This document shows positions 1-6,408 of a DNA stretch of 10,547 bases, one piece after another. A program made the position numbers and the translations under genes. Below the pieces are notes generated by a model. The model was not told where the DNA came from. It did no database searches and saw nothing but the letters and a program-made list of their open reading frames with translations. This DNA is from Magnetovibrio sp. (GTDB taxonomy: Bacteria; Pseudomonadota; Alphaproteobacteria; Rhodospirillales; Magnetovibrionaceae), in assembly GCA_016763895.1 (NCBI GenBank), contig JAESSV010000153.1:1-10547 (forward strand). Direction: 5' to 3'. Within the stretch, counting starts at the first letter, position 1, and every line of letters begins with the position of its first letter.

Positions 1-1070
1 CGCACCACCGCCATGTCGCGGGCATTATATATGACGCCTTCTTCTTGTTTAAAGGCCCCGTCGTGTTCTTCGTCCACAACGATCAGGCCTAAATCTTGAA
101 ACGGCAAAAACAAGGCTGACCTTGCCCCGACCACCACCTTCACCCGGCCGTCGGCGACCGCTGTCCACGTTTCGCGGCGTTCGCGCGCGCCCAAATCCGA
201 ATGCCAACCCGCCGGACGGGCCCCAAAGCGTTTTTCAAACCGCGCCAACCATTGCGACCCCAACGAGATTTCCGGCAACAACACCAACACTTGGCGGTCT
301 TGTTTCAAGGCTTGGGCCACGGCTTCGAAATAGACCTCGGTTTTGCCGGACCCCGGCACACCGTCCAACAATGTGGCGGCAAAGGCCTTGGCCTTTACAT
401 TTTTCACCAGATGCAGCGCCGCTTCGTCTTGGGCTTTGGACAAGGTGGGCCCGGGATAATCGGCATCGGGTTGATCCCAAGCCCGTTCAACCACCATCTT
501 AACCTCGACCAAGGCCTTTGCTTTGGCCAAGCCCAAAACCACAGCAGGACTGCACCCCGCAGCCATGGCCGCATCGTTTGCGGTCATGGGCGGATGATTT
601 TTGAGCGCCTCGAACACCCGTTTGCGGGTGGCCGTCATTTTAAGATCGGGGAGGGTATCGGCCAAACGCCAAGCCTTCACACCCTTGGGATCTTCGAGGG
701 CATCGGGCACACTCATGGTCATTTTCAAGACCTGGCCCGGGCTCGACAAGGTATAGCTTGCCACCCAATCGACAAATTTTCGCGTCACGGCGGGCATTTT
801 AGGGGTCGAGAGCTTTTCGAATACGGATTTCAGTTTGGATTCGGCAAAGTCGCCCTGGCCTTTGCCCCACACGACCCCCACCAACTTGCGCGGACCAAAG
901 GGCACCCGCACATAGCTTCCGAGCGTCAACACCTGATCATCGCCGACGCGGTAATCATACACCGGGCTGGCCCCATACCGTCCCACGGGAACGGGCAAAA
1001 GCACGGCCACCCGTTGCCCCGAGGCAAAGGTTAGGTCGTCGTCAAACGGGTGCGAATCGATTTTTGTCAT
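1..1070 (-). CDS. priA: Primosomal protein N' (PriA helicase), N-terminal half, cut by window edge
   Basis: PriA is a cytoplasmic superfamily 2 DNA helicase that recognises stalled or collapsed replication forks and starts reassembly of the primosome and reloading of DnaB. I translated 356 codons from the ATG at 1070 without a stop. Residues about 20-110 match the N-terminal 3'-DNA-binding domain (VRVPFGPRKLVGVVWG at 54-69). A winged-helix-like segment lies around 145-200. The helicase core begins near 205, with Walker A GVPGSGKT (237-244, K243), LLPEISL (264-270), the DEEH box (333-336) and YNARD (348-352). The zinc-binding cysteines and later helicase motifs would lie beyond the left edge; family members are usually 700-750 residues, so about half is present. 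The start is supported by TAAGG seven bases upstream. It is divergent from the DUF484/xerC pair. The identification is firm; only the C-terminal part is unseen. Confidence 0.96.
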   Translation of the reverse strand, partial: MTKIDSHPFDDDLTFASGQRVAVLLPVPVGRYGASPVYDYRVGDDQVLTLGSYVRVPFGPRKLVGVVWGKGQGDFAESKLKSVFEKLSTPKMPAVTRKFVDWVASYTLSSPGQVLKMTMSVPDALEDPKGVKAWRLADTLPDLKMTATRKRVFEALKNHPPMTANDAAMAAGCSPAVVLGLAKAKALVEVKMVVERAWDQPDADYPGPTLSKAQDEAALHLVKNVKAKAFAATLLDGVPGSGKTEVYFEAVAQALKQDRQVLVLLPEISLGSQWLARFEKRFGARPAGWHSDLGARERRETWTAVADGRVKVVVGARSALFLPFQDLGLIVVDEEHDGAFKQEEGVIYNARDMAVV

Positions 1071-1149
1071 ATCCCTACCTTACGGAAGGAAAGCCTTAAC
1101 GAAAATGGTTCATGATACAAGCTGGCGATTCGCGAATATGAGGATGACC
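1071..1149. promoter_or_regulatory. Divergent intergenic region between priA and the DUF484 gene
   Basis: This 79-base stretch must hold start signals for both directions unless promoters lie inside the genes. It contains the minus-strand Shine-Dalgarno of priA (AAGG at 1078-1081) and, on the plus strand, GGAAGGAAAG at 1084-1093 and GAGG at 1140-1143. A perfect 10-base palindrome, ATTCGCGAAT, lies at 1128-1137 and its left end forms a GANTC site (1127-1131), the target of the alphaproteobacterial CcrM methylase. I could not find a convincing pair of -35 and -10 boxes on either strand, so the promoter call rests on gene orientation only. Confidence 0.35.
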
Positions 1150-1863
1150 ATGACAGCCCATACAAAAATACCAAAAAGCTTGCTCAACGACGCTGATGTT
1201 GGCTCTTTTTTACTGGACAATCCTGACTTTTTCTCTCGTAACCCAGACGTTCTGGTCAAGATGAAAAGTCCCGGCAGGTATTCAGATCAACCCGAAGGCG
1301 TGGTTGATTTTCAATCCGTCATGGTCGACCGATTGCAAGACGAAGTGCAAAACTTGGCCGCGTGTACCCAAGACGTCATCGAAACCAGCCGCAACAATAT
1401 GACTTTTTTGACCCGCACCCACGCGGCCGTCTTGGCCTTGTTATCGGCAAAGGACGTGGACCATATGGCGCGCATCCTCACCGATGACTTGCCGCTTTTA
1501 TTGGATGTTGAATTCGTGGCCTTTGCTTTTGAACAAGATATCAAAGCTCAGGCGGCCTTGCGTTTGCCGGGGGCGCGCATGTTGCCCTTTGGCTATATAG
1601 ATTCCCAACTGGGTGTCGGCGGCGACGTGGCCTTGGTCCACGACATGGTTGATGACGGCACTTTGTTCGCCGACAACAGCAACCAAGTGCATTCTGCGGC
1701 GATCGCTCGATTACGATCGGGCGAACACACCGCATCGGGCGTGTTGGCATTGGGGTCCAGCACACCGGGCATGTTTCATCCGGGACAAGGCACGGATCTC
1801 TTGAATTTCTTGACCAGAACCACCGAAAAACTGTTCAACAAATGGCTCACACCCAGAGCCTAG
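1150..1863 (+). CDS. DUF484 family protein (GAF-like, function unknown)
   Basis: This 237-residue cytoplasmic protein has no signal peptide or membrane segment. The N-terminal motif DVGSFLLDNPDFFSRNPDVL (16-35) is the typical opening of DUF484 proteins. A helical, probably coiled segment follows (about 50-95), then a GAF-like domain to the C-terminus, with the family's closing pattern GVLALGSSTPGMFHPG (187-202) and a final helix. The biochemical role of DUF484 is not established; it is commonly found next to xerC, as here. I chose the ATG at 1150 because GAGG lies six bases before it (1140-1143). An in-frame ATG at 1105, with GGAAGGAAAG about 11 bases upstream, would add 15 residues; ATGs at 1138 and 1144 are also possible. 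The stop overlaps the xerC start by 22 bases, so the two are almost certainly co-transcribed. Confidence 0.85.
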   Translation: MTAHTKIPKSLLNDADVGSFLLDNPDFFSRNPDVLVKMKSPGRYSDQPEGVVDFQSVMVDRLQDEVQNLAACTQDVIETSRNNMTFLTRTHAAVLALLSAKDVDHMARILTDDLPLLLDVEFVAFAFEQDIKAQAALRLPGARMLPFGYIDSQLGVGGDVALVHDMVDDGTLFADNSNQVHSAAIARLRSGEHTASGVLALGSSTPGMFHPGQGTDLLNFLTRTTEKLFNKWLTPRA

Positions 1864-2828
1864 CCCCAAATTTTGAACAAAGTCCTCTGGCGGCCGCAAA
1901 GGTCGAGCCGGCGCTGAGGCTTGTGTTGGCGAATTGGTATGAATGGCTGGCTCATGAAAAGCGATCCTCGCCCCACACTCTGGATGGCTATGGTCGAGAC
2001 ATCACGGATTTTTTCAATTTTTTGCGTGGCCATTTAGGCTTTACGCCCGGCCTCAAAGACCTTGAACATCTGGTCACCATCGATTTTCGCAGCTACCTTG
2101 CGTGCATGGCCAATGCGAACAAAAGCCGGTCGACCATTGCCCGCCACATGTCCACCGTTCGCACCTTGTTTAAACACATGGAACGCGAAGGAATCCTCAG
2201 CAACGGAGCCATTTGGGCGCTCCGCACCCCCAAGGTGCCCAAATCCTTACCCAAAGCCCTGACCATAGATGACGCTTTGTCTTTGGTTCATGACGTGGAC
2301 CAAATATCTGATGAGCCTTGGGTGGGCAAGCGCGACCAGGCTTTGTTAATGATGTTATACGGTGCCGGATTGCGCATTGGCGAAGCCTTGTCGTTAAATG
2401 TTTCTGACCTTCCCCAAGGGGACGTCTTTACAATAACCGGCAAAGGCAACAAGCAACGGGTGGTGCCTTTGTTGGCAGAAGTCAAAACCGCTGTGTTGGA
2501 CTACGTTCACTCCAGCCCCTTTCCCATGACCCAACAAAGCCCCTTGTTTTTGGGCGTTCGGGGCAAACGGTTAAATCCTGGCGTGGCGCAAGCCATGGTG
2601 CGTCAAGCCCGCGTATTACAAGGGCTTCCGCAATCGGTCACGCCCCATGCTCTTCGCCACAGTTTTGCAACTCACCTTTTGGCCCAAGGCGGTGATTTGC
2701 GCACCATTCAAGAATTGTTAGGCCACGCCTCGTTAAGCACCACACAACGCTACACCGAAGTCGACGCCCAACGTTTACAAAATGTCTACCAAAGCGCGCA
2801 TCCACGCGCCAAAAGAACCAAGACTTAA
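1842..2828 (+). CDS. xerC: Tyrosine site-specific recombinase XerC
   Basis: XerC, with XerD, cuts and rejoins DNA at the chromosomal dif site to resolve chromosome dimers at division. The 328-residue protein has an N-terminal SAM-like core-binding domain (about 25-112, with SSPHTLDGYGRDI at 42-54) and a C-terminal catalytic domain. All six catalytic residues are visible: R178 (GAGLRIGE), K201 (GKGNKQR), H269 and R272 (HALRH), H295 (LGHASLSTT) and the nucleophile Y304 (RYTEV). It is about 30 residues longer than E. coli XerC, most of this being an N-terminal extension. The ATG at 1842 lacks a strong Shine-Dalgarno; translation is probably coupled to the overlapping DUF484 gene. XerC rather than XerD is inferred from the DUF484 neighbour; the residue motifs alone do not separate the paralogues. 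There are no phage or integron genes nearby, arguing against a mobile-element integrase. Confidence 0.92.
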   Translation: MAHTQSLAPNFEQSPLAAAKVEPALRLVLANWYEWLAHEKRSSPHTLDGYGRDITDFFNFLRGHLGFTPGLKDLEHLVTIDFRSYLACMANANKSRSTIARHMSTVRTLFKHMEREGILSNGAIWALRTPKVPKSLPKALTIDDALSLVHDVDQISDEPWVGKRDQALLMMLYGAGLRIGEALSLNVSDLPQGDVFTITGKGNKQRVVPLLAEVKTAVLDYVHSSPFPMTQQSPLFLGVRGKRLNPGVAQAMVRQARVLQGLPQSVTPHALRHSFATHLLAQGGDLRTIQELLGHASLSTTQRYTEVDAQRLQNVYQSAHPRAKRTKT

Positions 2829-2841
2829 GACGGGTCCGCTT

Positions 2842-2866
2842 TCCGTATTCACAAACGGGCTTTTTT
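2842..2866 (+). terminator. Weak candidate intrinsic terminator after xerC
   Basis: A five-pair stem (TCCGT at 2842-2846 with ACGGG at 2855-2859, one G-T wobble) and an eight-base loop are followed by C and then six T residues (2861-2866), 13 bases after the xerC stop. The stem is short and not very stable, so termination may be partial. An upstream ACGG (2830-2833) could pair with the same CCGT (2843-2846) and compete with this stem. Confidence 0.35.
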
Positions 2867-2886
2867 CGGTTAGTTTTAGGCAGATA

Positions 2887-2892
2887 TACAAT
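2887..2892 (+). promoter_or_regulatory. Possible -10 box upstream of the Hpt gene
   Basis: TACAAT matches the sigma-70 -10 consensus at five of six positions and lies 36 bases before the TTG start, which would leave a leader of about 30 bases. The region 16-18 bases upstream (T-rich, around 2863-2870) has no good -35 box, so this is only a candidate; read-through from xerC is the alternative. Confidence 0.25.
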
Positions 2893-2928
2893 TGCAGATA
2901 GCCTACAGAGTCAGCGGAGCTTGACAAA

Positions 2929-3720
2929 TTGGACGACGTTTATCTCACCTTACAAAGCGAATTCCTTGACGAGGCACGAGATCGCCTTGGCGAAATGGAA
3001 GACTGCCTGAACGATGCCTATACCGGCCAAACTGATGGTGCAGAAGCTTTGATCAAATTGCGCCGGGAAGCTCACACGCTGAAAGGCATGGGCAATGCTT
3101 TTGGCTTTCCCCTGATCACCGTTCTGACCCACCGCCTCGAAGACTATATGTCCCATTTGTCGGAACCGACCGCAGAACACAGCAAAGACATTCAATATTT
3201 TATTGATCGCACATGGGATGTGGTTCGCCGGGGTGAAAATCCATCGGACAGTGAAACCCGGGAAGTCTTGCGCGCCCTGCCCGTTTTTCGCAGTCACCAA
3301 AATATAAATGCCGATGAACTGGACACCGAAATTTTATTGGTGTGTGATTCTCAAACCATCGCCCGCAAAATTGGCAATGATCTCACCGCATATGGCTTTC
3401 GCATCATAAATGTTTCCAACGCCCTAGATGCCTTGTCCATGGCGGTCAGCATGCACCCCGACATCATCATCACCAGCGGCGTTTTGAAAGGCCTCAATGG
3501 ATTTGATTTGGTTCGGGCCTTGAGCGCTATGCACGCGACCAAACACGTTCCGTTGGCTGTGTTCACCAGCTTTGATGCCGAACATCCCGAAGTGATGTCC
3601 CTTGCGTCCAGCATTCCCGTGGTCCACTTGGGGCCAGATGTAAGCGACGAGCTAACCTTGGCCTTGACCAATTTGGAATACCAGACCTTAGCCCCATCAC
3701 ATGTGGACCGCGCGTCCTAA
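2929..3720 (+). CDS. Hpt domain fused to a degenerate receiver domain
   Basis: This 263-residue soluble protein has two phosphorelay-type domains. Residues about 1-105 form a histidine phosphotransfer (Hpt) domain, with phosphoacceptor H49 in [13 protein letters not shown] and a second conserved helix HRLEDYM (68-74). Residues about 133-250 read as a CheY-like receiver (ILLVCDS, 135-141; [17 protein letters not shown], 177-193), but key residues are missing. The phosphoacceptor Asp is Ser183, the first of the paired acidic residues is Cys139 (Asp140 kept), and the switch Lys before Pro is Gly235. Only Thr213 of the switch is retained. It should therefore accept phosphate on the Hpt His but not on the receiver. 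No kinase or DNA-binding output domain is present or adjacent. The start is a TTG: an in-frame TAG at 2899 rules out longer forms with ATG, and GGAG sits nine bases upstream (2916-2919). Its partners and pathway cannot be read from the window. Confidence 0.82.
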   Translation: MDDVYLTLQSEFLDEARDRLGEMEDCLNDAYTGQTDGAEALIKLRREAHTLKGMGNAFGFPLITVLTHRLEDYMSHLSEPTAEHSKDIQYFIDRTWDVVRRGENPSDSETREVLRALPVFRSHQNINADELDTEILLVCDSQTIARKIGNDLTAYGFRIINVSNALDALSMAVSMHPDIIITSGVLKGLNGFDLVRALSAMHATKHVPLAVFTSFDAEHPEVMSLASSIPVVHLGPDVSDELTLALTNLEYQTLAPSHVDRAS

Positions 3721-5091
3721 CACCGCCATGGCGGCTTCTTTAACCGCTTCGGCGGTGCCCGGATGGGCATGAGATGTGCGGGCAATGTCTTCGCTTGAGC
3801 CCCCAAATTCCATGGCAAGAACGACTTCTTGGATCAATTCACCAGCCCCCGGGCCAATGATGTGAGCGCCCAGAACCTTGTCGGTTTTCGCGTCCGCTAA
3901 TATCTTCACAAAGCCTTCGGTTGAGCCCACCGCTTTGGCCCGTGCGTTGGCCATAAACGGAAACTTGCCCACGTTATAGTCAACGCCGTCCGCTTTGAGC
4001 TGTTCTTCGGTTTTGCCCAAGGCGGCAATTTCGGGGTGCGTATACACCACACCCGGAATGGCCCCGTAATTGACGTGTCCGGCTTGTCCTGCCAAACGTT
4101 CGATACAGGCAATGCCTTCTTCTTCGGCCTTGTGCGCCAACATGGCTCCGCCGACCACATCGCCAATGGCATAAATGCCAGAGACATTGGTTTTATAATG
4201 ACCGTCCGTGACGACGAAACCGCGTTTGTCCACATCTACGCCAACGTTTTTAAGGCCCAAATGGTCGGTAAAGGGACGCCGTCCAATGGCCACCAAAACC
4301 ACATCTGCTTTTATGGTTTCAACATCGCCACCGGCGGCGGGTTCAAGCGACAGCGTCACGCCACCTTTGGCGACTTTCGCTCCGGTGACCTTGGTGCCAA
4401 GCTTGAATTTAAGGCCTTGTTTTTTAAACGTGCGCGTGGCTTGTTTCACCACGTCTGCGTCCATACCCGGTAAAATCGCGGGCAAGAATTCGATCACCGA
4501 AACTTCGGCACCAAGCCTGCGCCACACCGAACCCAATTCCAAACCAATCACACCACCGCCAATCACCACCATGGATTTGGGAACCTTGGACAAGTTCAAA
4601 GCCCCCGTAGACGTGACGATTTGTTTTTCATCAACCTCAACGCCCCCAAGCGGGGCGGGTTCAGATCCCGTCGCAATGATGATGTGCTTGGCGGTATAGG
4701 TGTCATTGCCCACTTGAACCTGACCGGGCGCCGTTATTTTTGCCAGGCCGACAAAACGAGTCACTTTGTTTTTCTTAAACAGAAAATCAATACCTTTGGT
4801 CAAATCCCCGACAATGGCATCTTTGCGCCCCAACATGGTCGAAAGGTCTAATTTTGGGGTGCCGACGTTTACGCCATGCGCGGCAATATCATTGCCGGCT
4901 TCTTCAAACAAATGCGACGATTGCAAAAGCGCCTTAGACGGAATGCAGCCGACGTTCAAACACGTCCCACCCAAGGTTTTTCGGGCATCGACACAAGCCG
5001 TTTTAAAGCCCAATTGTGCCGCGCGAATGGCGGCCACATAACCGCCCGGGCCTGCACCAATGATCGAAACGTCAAAAGCTGTATCCGTCAT
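3697..5091 (-). CDS. lpdA: Dihydrolipoyl dehydrogenase (E3 of 2-oxoglutarate dehydrogenase)
   Basis: This FAD enzyme reoxidises the dihydrolipoyl group of E2 and passes electrons to NAD+. Its 464 residues are the normal family length. An N-terminal FAD-binding motif GAGPGG (12-17) is followed by the redox disulfide [13 protein letters not shown] (41-53, C44 and C49). Next come the NAD-binding [10 protein letters not shown] (178-187), the second FAD motif YAIGDVVGG (307-315) and the catalytic HAHPGTAE near the C-terminus (H443 and E448). It is the last gene of the operon, 17 bases after odhB, with AAAGGA eight bases before the ATG. Its position after E1o and E2o indicates an E3 serving mainly 2-oxoglutarate dehydrogenase; sharing with pyruvate dehydrogenase or glycine cleavage cannot be excluded. 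Its 3' end overlaps the opposing Hpt gene by 24 bases, and I see no clear terminator beyond the stop. Confidence 0.97.
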   Translation of the reverse strand: MTDTAFDVSIIGAGPGGYVAAIRAAQLGFKTACVDARKTLGGTCLNVGCIPSKALLQSSHLFEEAGNDIAAHGVNVGTPKLDLSTMLGRKDAIVGDLTKGIDFLFKKNKVTRFVGLAKITAPGQVQVGNDTYTAKHIIIATGSEPAPLGGVEVDEKQIVTSTGALNLSKVPKSMVVIGGGVIGLELGSVWRRLGAEVSVIEFLPAILPGMDADVVKQATRTFKKQGLKFKLGTKVTGAKVAKGGVTLSLEPAAGGDVETIKADVVLVAIGRRPFTDHLGLKNVGVDVDKRGFVVTDGHYKTNVSGIYAIGDVVGGAMLAHKAEEEGIACIERLAGQAGHVNYGAIPGVVYTHPEIAALGKTEEQLKADGVDYNVGKFPFMANARAKAVGSTEGFVKILADAKTDKVLGAHIIGPGAGELIQEVVLAMEFGGSSEDIARTSHAHPGTAEAVKEAAMAVLGRAVHM

Positions 5092-5108
5092 AAGTTTGTT
5101 CCTTTACT

Positions 5109-6386
5109 TTAAGCGTCGATCATAATGCGTTCGGGATTTTCCAGGCACTCTTTGACCCGCACCAGGAACGTGACGGCTTCGCGACCGTCAACGATGCGGT
5201 GATCATAGCTCAACGCCAAATACATCATGGGGCGAGCCTCAATCGATCCGTCCGGCATAACCATGGCGCGCTGTTGAATTTTGTGCATGCCCAAAATGCC
5301 CGACTGGGGCGTATTTAGAATGGGCGTTGACAGCAACGAACCAAACACACCGCCGTTGGTGAGCGTAAAGGTGCCGCCGCTCATGTCATCAACACTCAAG
5401 CGACCTTCACGAGCCCGGCGACCGAAATCACCGATGGATTGTTCGATGCCCGCAAACGACAAGGCATCACAATCGCGCACCACCGGAACCACCAAACCAT
5501 TTTCGGTGCCGACCGCCACGCCAATATCATAATGATTTTTATAGATGATATCGTTGCCACTAATTTCCGCATTAATCGCTGGAATTTCGCGCAGCGCCGT
5601 CACGCAAGCTTTGATAAAGATGGACATAAAGCCAAGCTTCACACCATGTTTCTTTTCAAAACCTTCCTTGTATTTCGCCCGCATGGCCATCACGGCGGTC
5701 ATGTCGACTTCGTTAAAGGTGGTCAACATCGCGGCTGAGTTTTGGGCTTCTTTCAAGCGCGAAGAAATCACCCTGCGCAATCGTGTCATGGGTACTTTTT
5801 CTTCACGAGGGCCAGCCAAACGTGTGGGGTATTGTGCCGCTTGTGGAGCGGACGCAGGAGACGTTTCCGAAGGCGTGGGCATTTGTGTGGGCGCAGGTGC
5901 AGGAGCTTGCGTGGGTGCTTGCATTGCCGCAGGTGCCGCAGGTGCCTTTTGAGAGTCCATATGTGCCAACACATCTCCCTTGACCAAACGTCCATCTTTA
6001 CCGGTCCCCGTTAGGGCACTTGGGTCTATGTCATTTTCTTCAACCAATTTTTTCACGGCTGGAGAAAGAGCACTTTCCGCAGCAGCGTCCGAATCTGGCT
6101 GGGCCGTTTTTGCCGTTTCCTCTTGTGGAGCCGGTGTATCCGCAACCGCGCCTTCTTCAACCACGCCCAATAACCCGCCGACTTCAATATCGGTTCCTTC
6201 CGGGGCGGCGATTGATTTCAAGACACCCGACGAAGGGCACGGCACTTCGACCGTGACTTTATCGGTTTCTAATTCGCACAAGGATTCATCAACATCCACA
6301 GCATCTCCGGCTACTTTGAACCACTTTGTCACAGTTGCTTCTGTAACGGATTCACCTAAGGTAGGAACTATGATTTCGCTCGCCAT
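5109..6386 (-). CDS. odhB: Dihydrolipoyllysine succinyltransferase (E2 of 2-oxoglutarate dehydrogenase)
   Basis: Also called sucB. This is the core subunit of the cytoplasmic 2-oxoglutarate dehydrogenase complex; it moves the succinyl group from E1 through a lipoyl arm to CoA. The 425 residues show a single lipoyl domain (1-77, lipoylated K43 in [10 protein letters not shown]). An acidic/Ala linker leads to a peripheral subunit-binding domain (about 106-142, [11 protein letters not shown] and [14 protein letters not shown]). A Pro/Ala/Gln/Thr-rich flexible linker (147-185) precedes the catalytic domain (about 195-425). The active-site motif is [12 protein letters not shown] (393-404; H396 and D400). 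One lipoyl domain and the match to [14 protein letters not shown] favour the succinyl-type E2 over pyruvate E2, and the neighbouring OdhA agrees. GAGAGG lies five bases before the ATG. The gaps are 22 bases to odhA and 17 bases to lpdA. Confidence 0.97.
   Translation of the reverse strand: MASEIIVPTLGESVTEATVTKWFKVAGDAVDVDESLCELETDKVTVEVPCPSSGVLKSIAAPEGTDIEVGGLLGVVEEGAVADTPAPQEETAKTAQPDSDAAAESALSPAVKKLVEENDIDPSALTGTGKDGRLVKGDVLAHMDSQKAPAAPAAMQAPTQAPAPAPTQMPTPSETSPASAPQAAQYPTRLAGPREEKVPMTRLRRVISSRLKEAQNSAAMLTTFNEVDMTAVMAMRAKYKEGFEKKHGVKLGFMSIFIKACVTALREIPAINAEISGNDIIYKNHYDIGVAVGTENGLVVPVVRDCDALSFAGIEQSIGDFGRRAREGRLSVDDMSGGTFTLTNGGVFGSLLSTPILNTPQSGILGMHKIQQRAMVMPDGSIEARPMMYLALSYDHRIVDGREAVTFLVRVKECLENPERIMIDA
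5832..5948 (-). repeat. Low-complexity tract encoding the E2 Pro/Ala linker
   Basis: The bases encoding OdhB residues 147-185 contain recurring short words such as GCAGGTGC (plus-strand reading) and give a Pro, Ala, Gln and Thr-rich segment. Such tracts form the mobile hinge between the E3-binding and catalytic domains of E2 proteins and vary in length between strains. No longer perfect repeat unit is visible. Confidence 0.6.
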
Positions 6387-6408
6387 TTCGACCTCTCAAA
6401 TACTTTAA

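Noticed and set aside
201..1034. A 277-codon plus-strand open frame opposite priA
   Set aside because: It is antisense to well-conserved PriA motifs (Walker A, DEEH), starts without a ribosome binding site and resembles no protein family. The long open frame is a by-product of codon use on the other strand.
1842..2828. The tyrosine recombinase as a sign of an integrated phage, integron or genomic island
   Set aside because: It has the housekeeping Xer length and motifs, the DUF484 partner and core genes on both sides. No attachment-site repeat, tRNA gene or cargo gene is visible.
3325..3693. A normal response-regulator receiver domain
   Set aside because: The phosphoacceptor Asp is Ser183 and the conserved Lys is Gly235, so calling it a functional receiver would be wrong.
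3721..3757. CCGCCATGGCGG palindrome and CACCGCC/GGCGGTG inverted repeat just after the Hpt gene stop, as a terminator
   Set aside because: They lie in lpdA codons for an Ala-Ala-Met-Ala-Val run, which naturally gives GCC/GGC symmetry. No T-run follows either stem, so termination is not supported.
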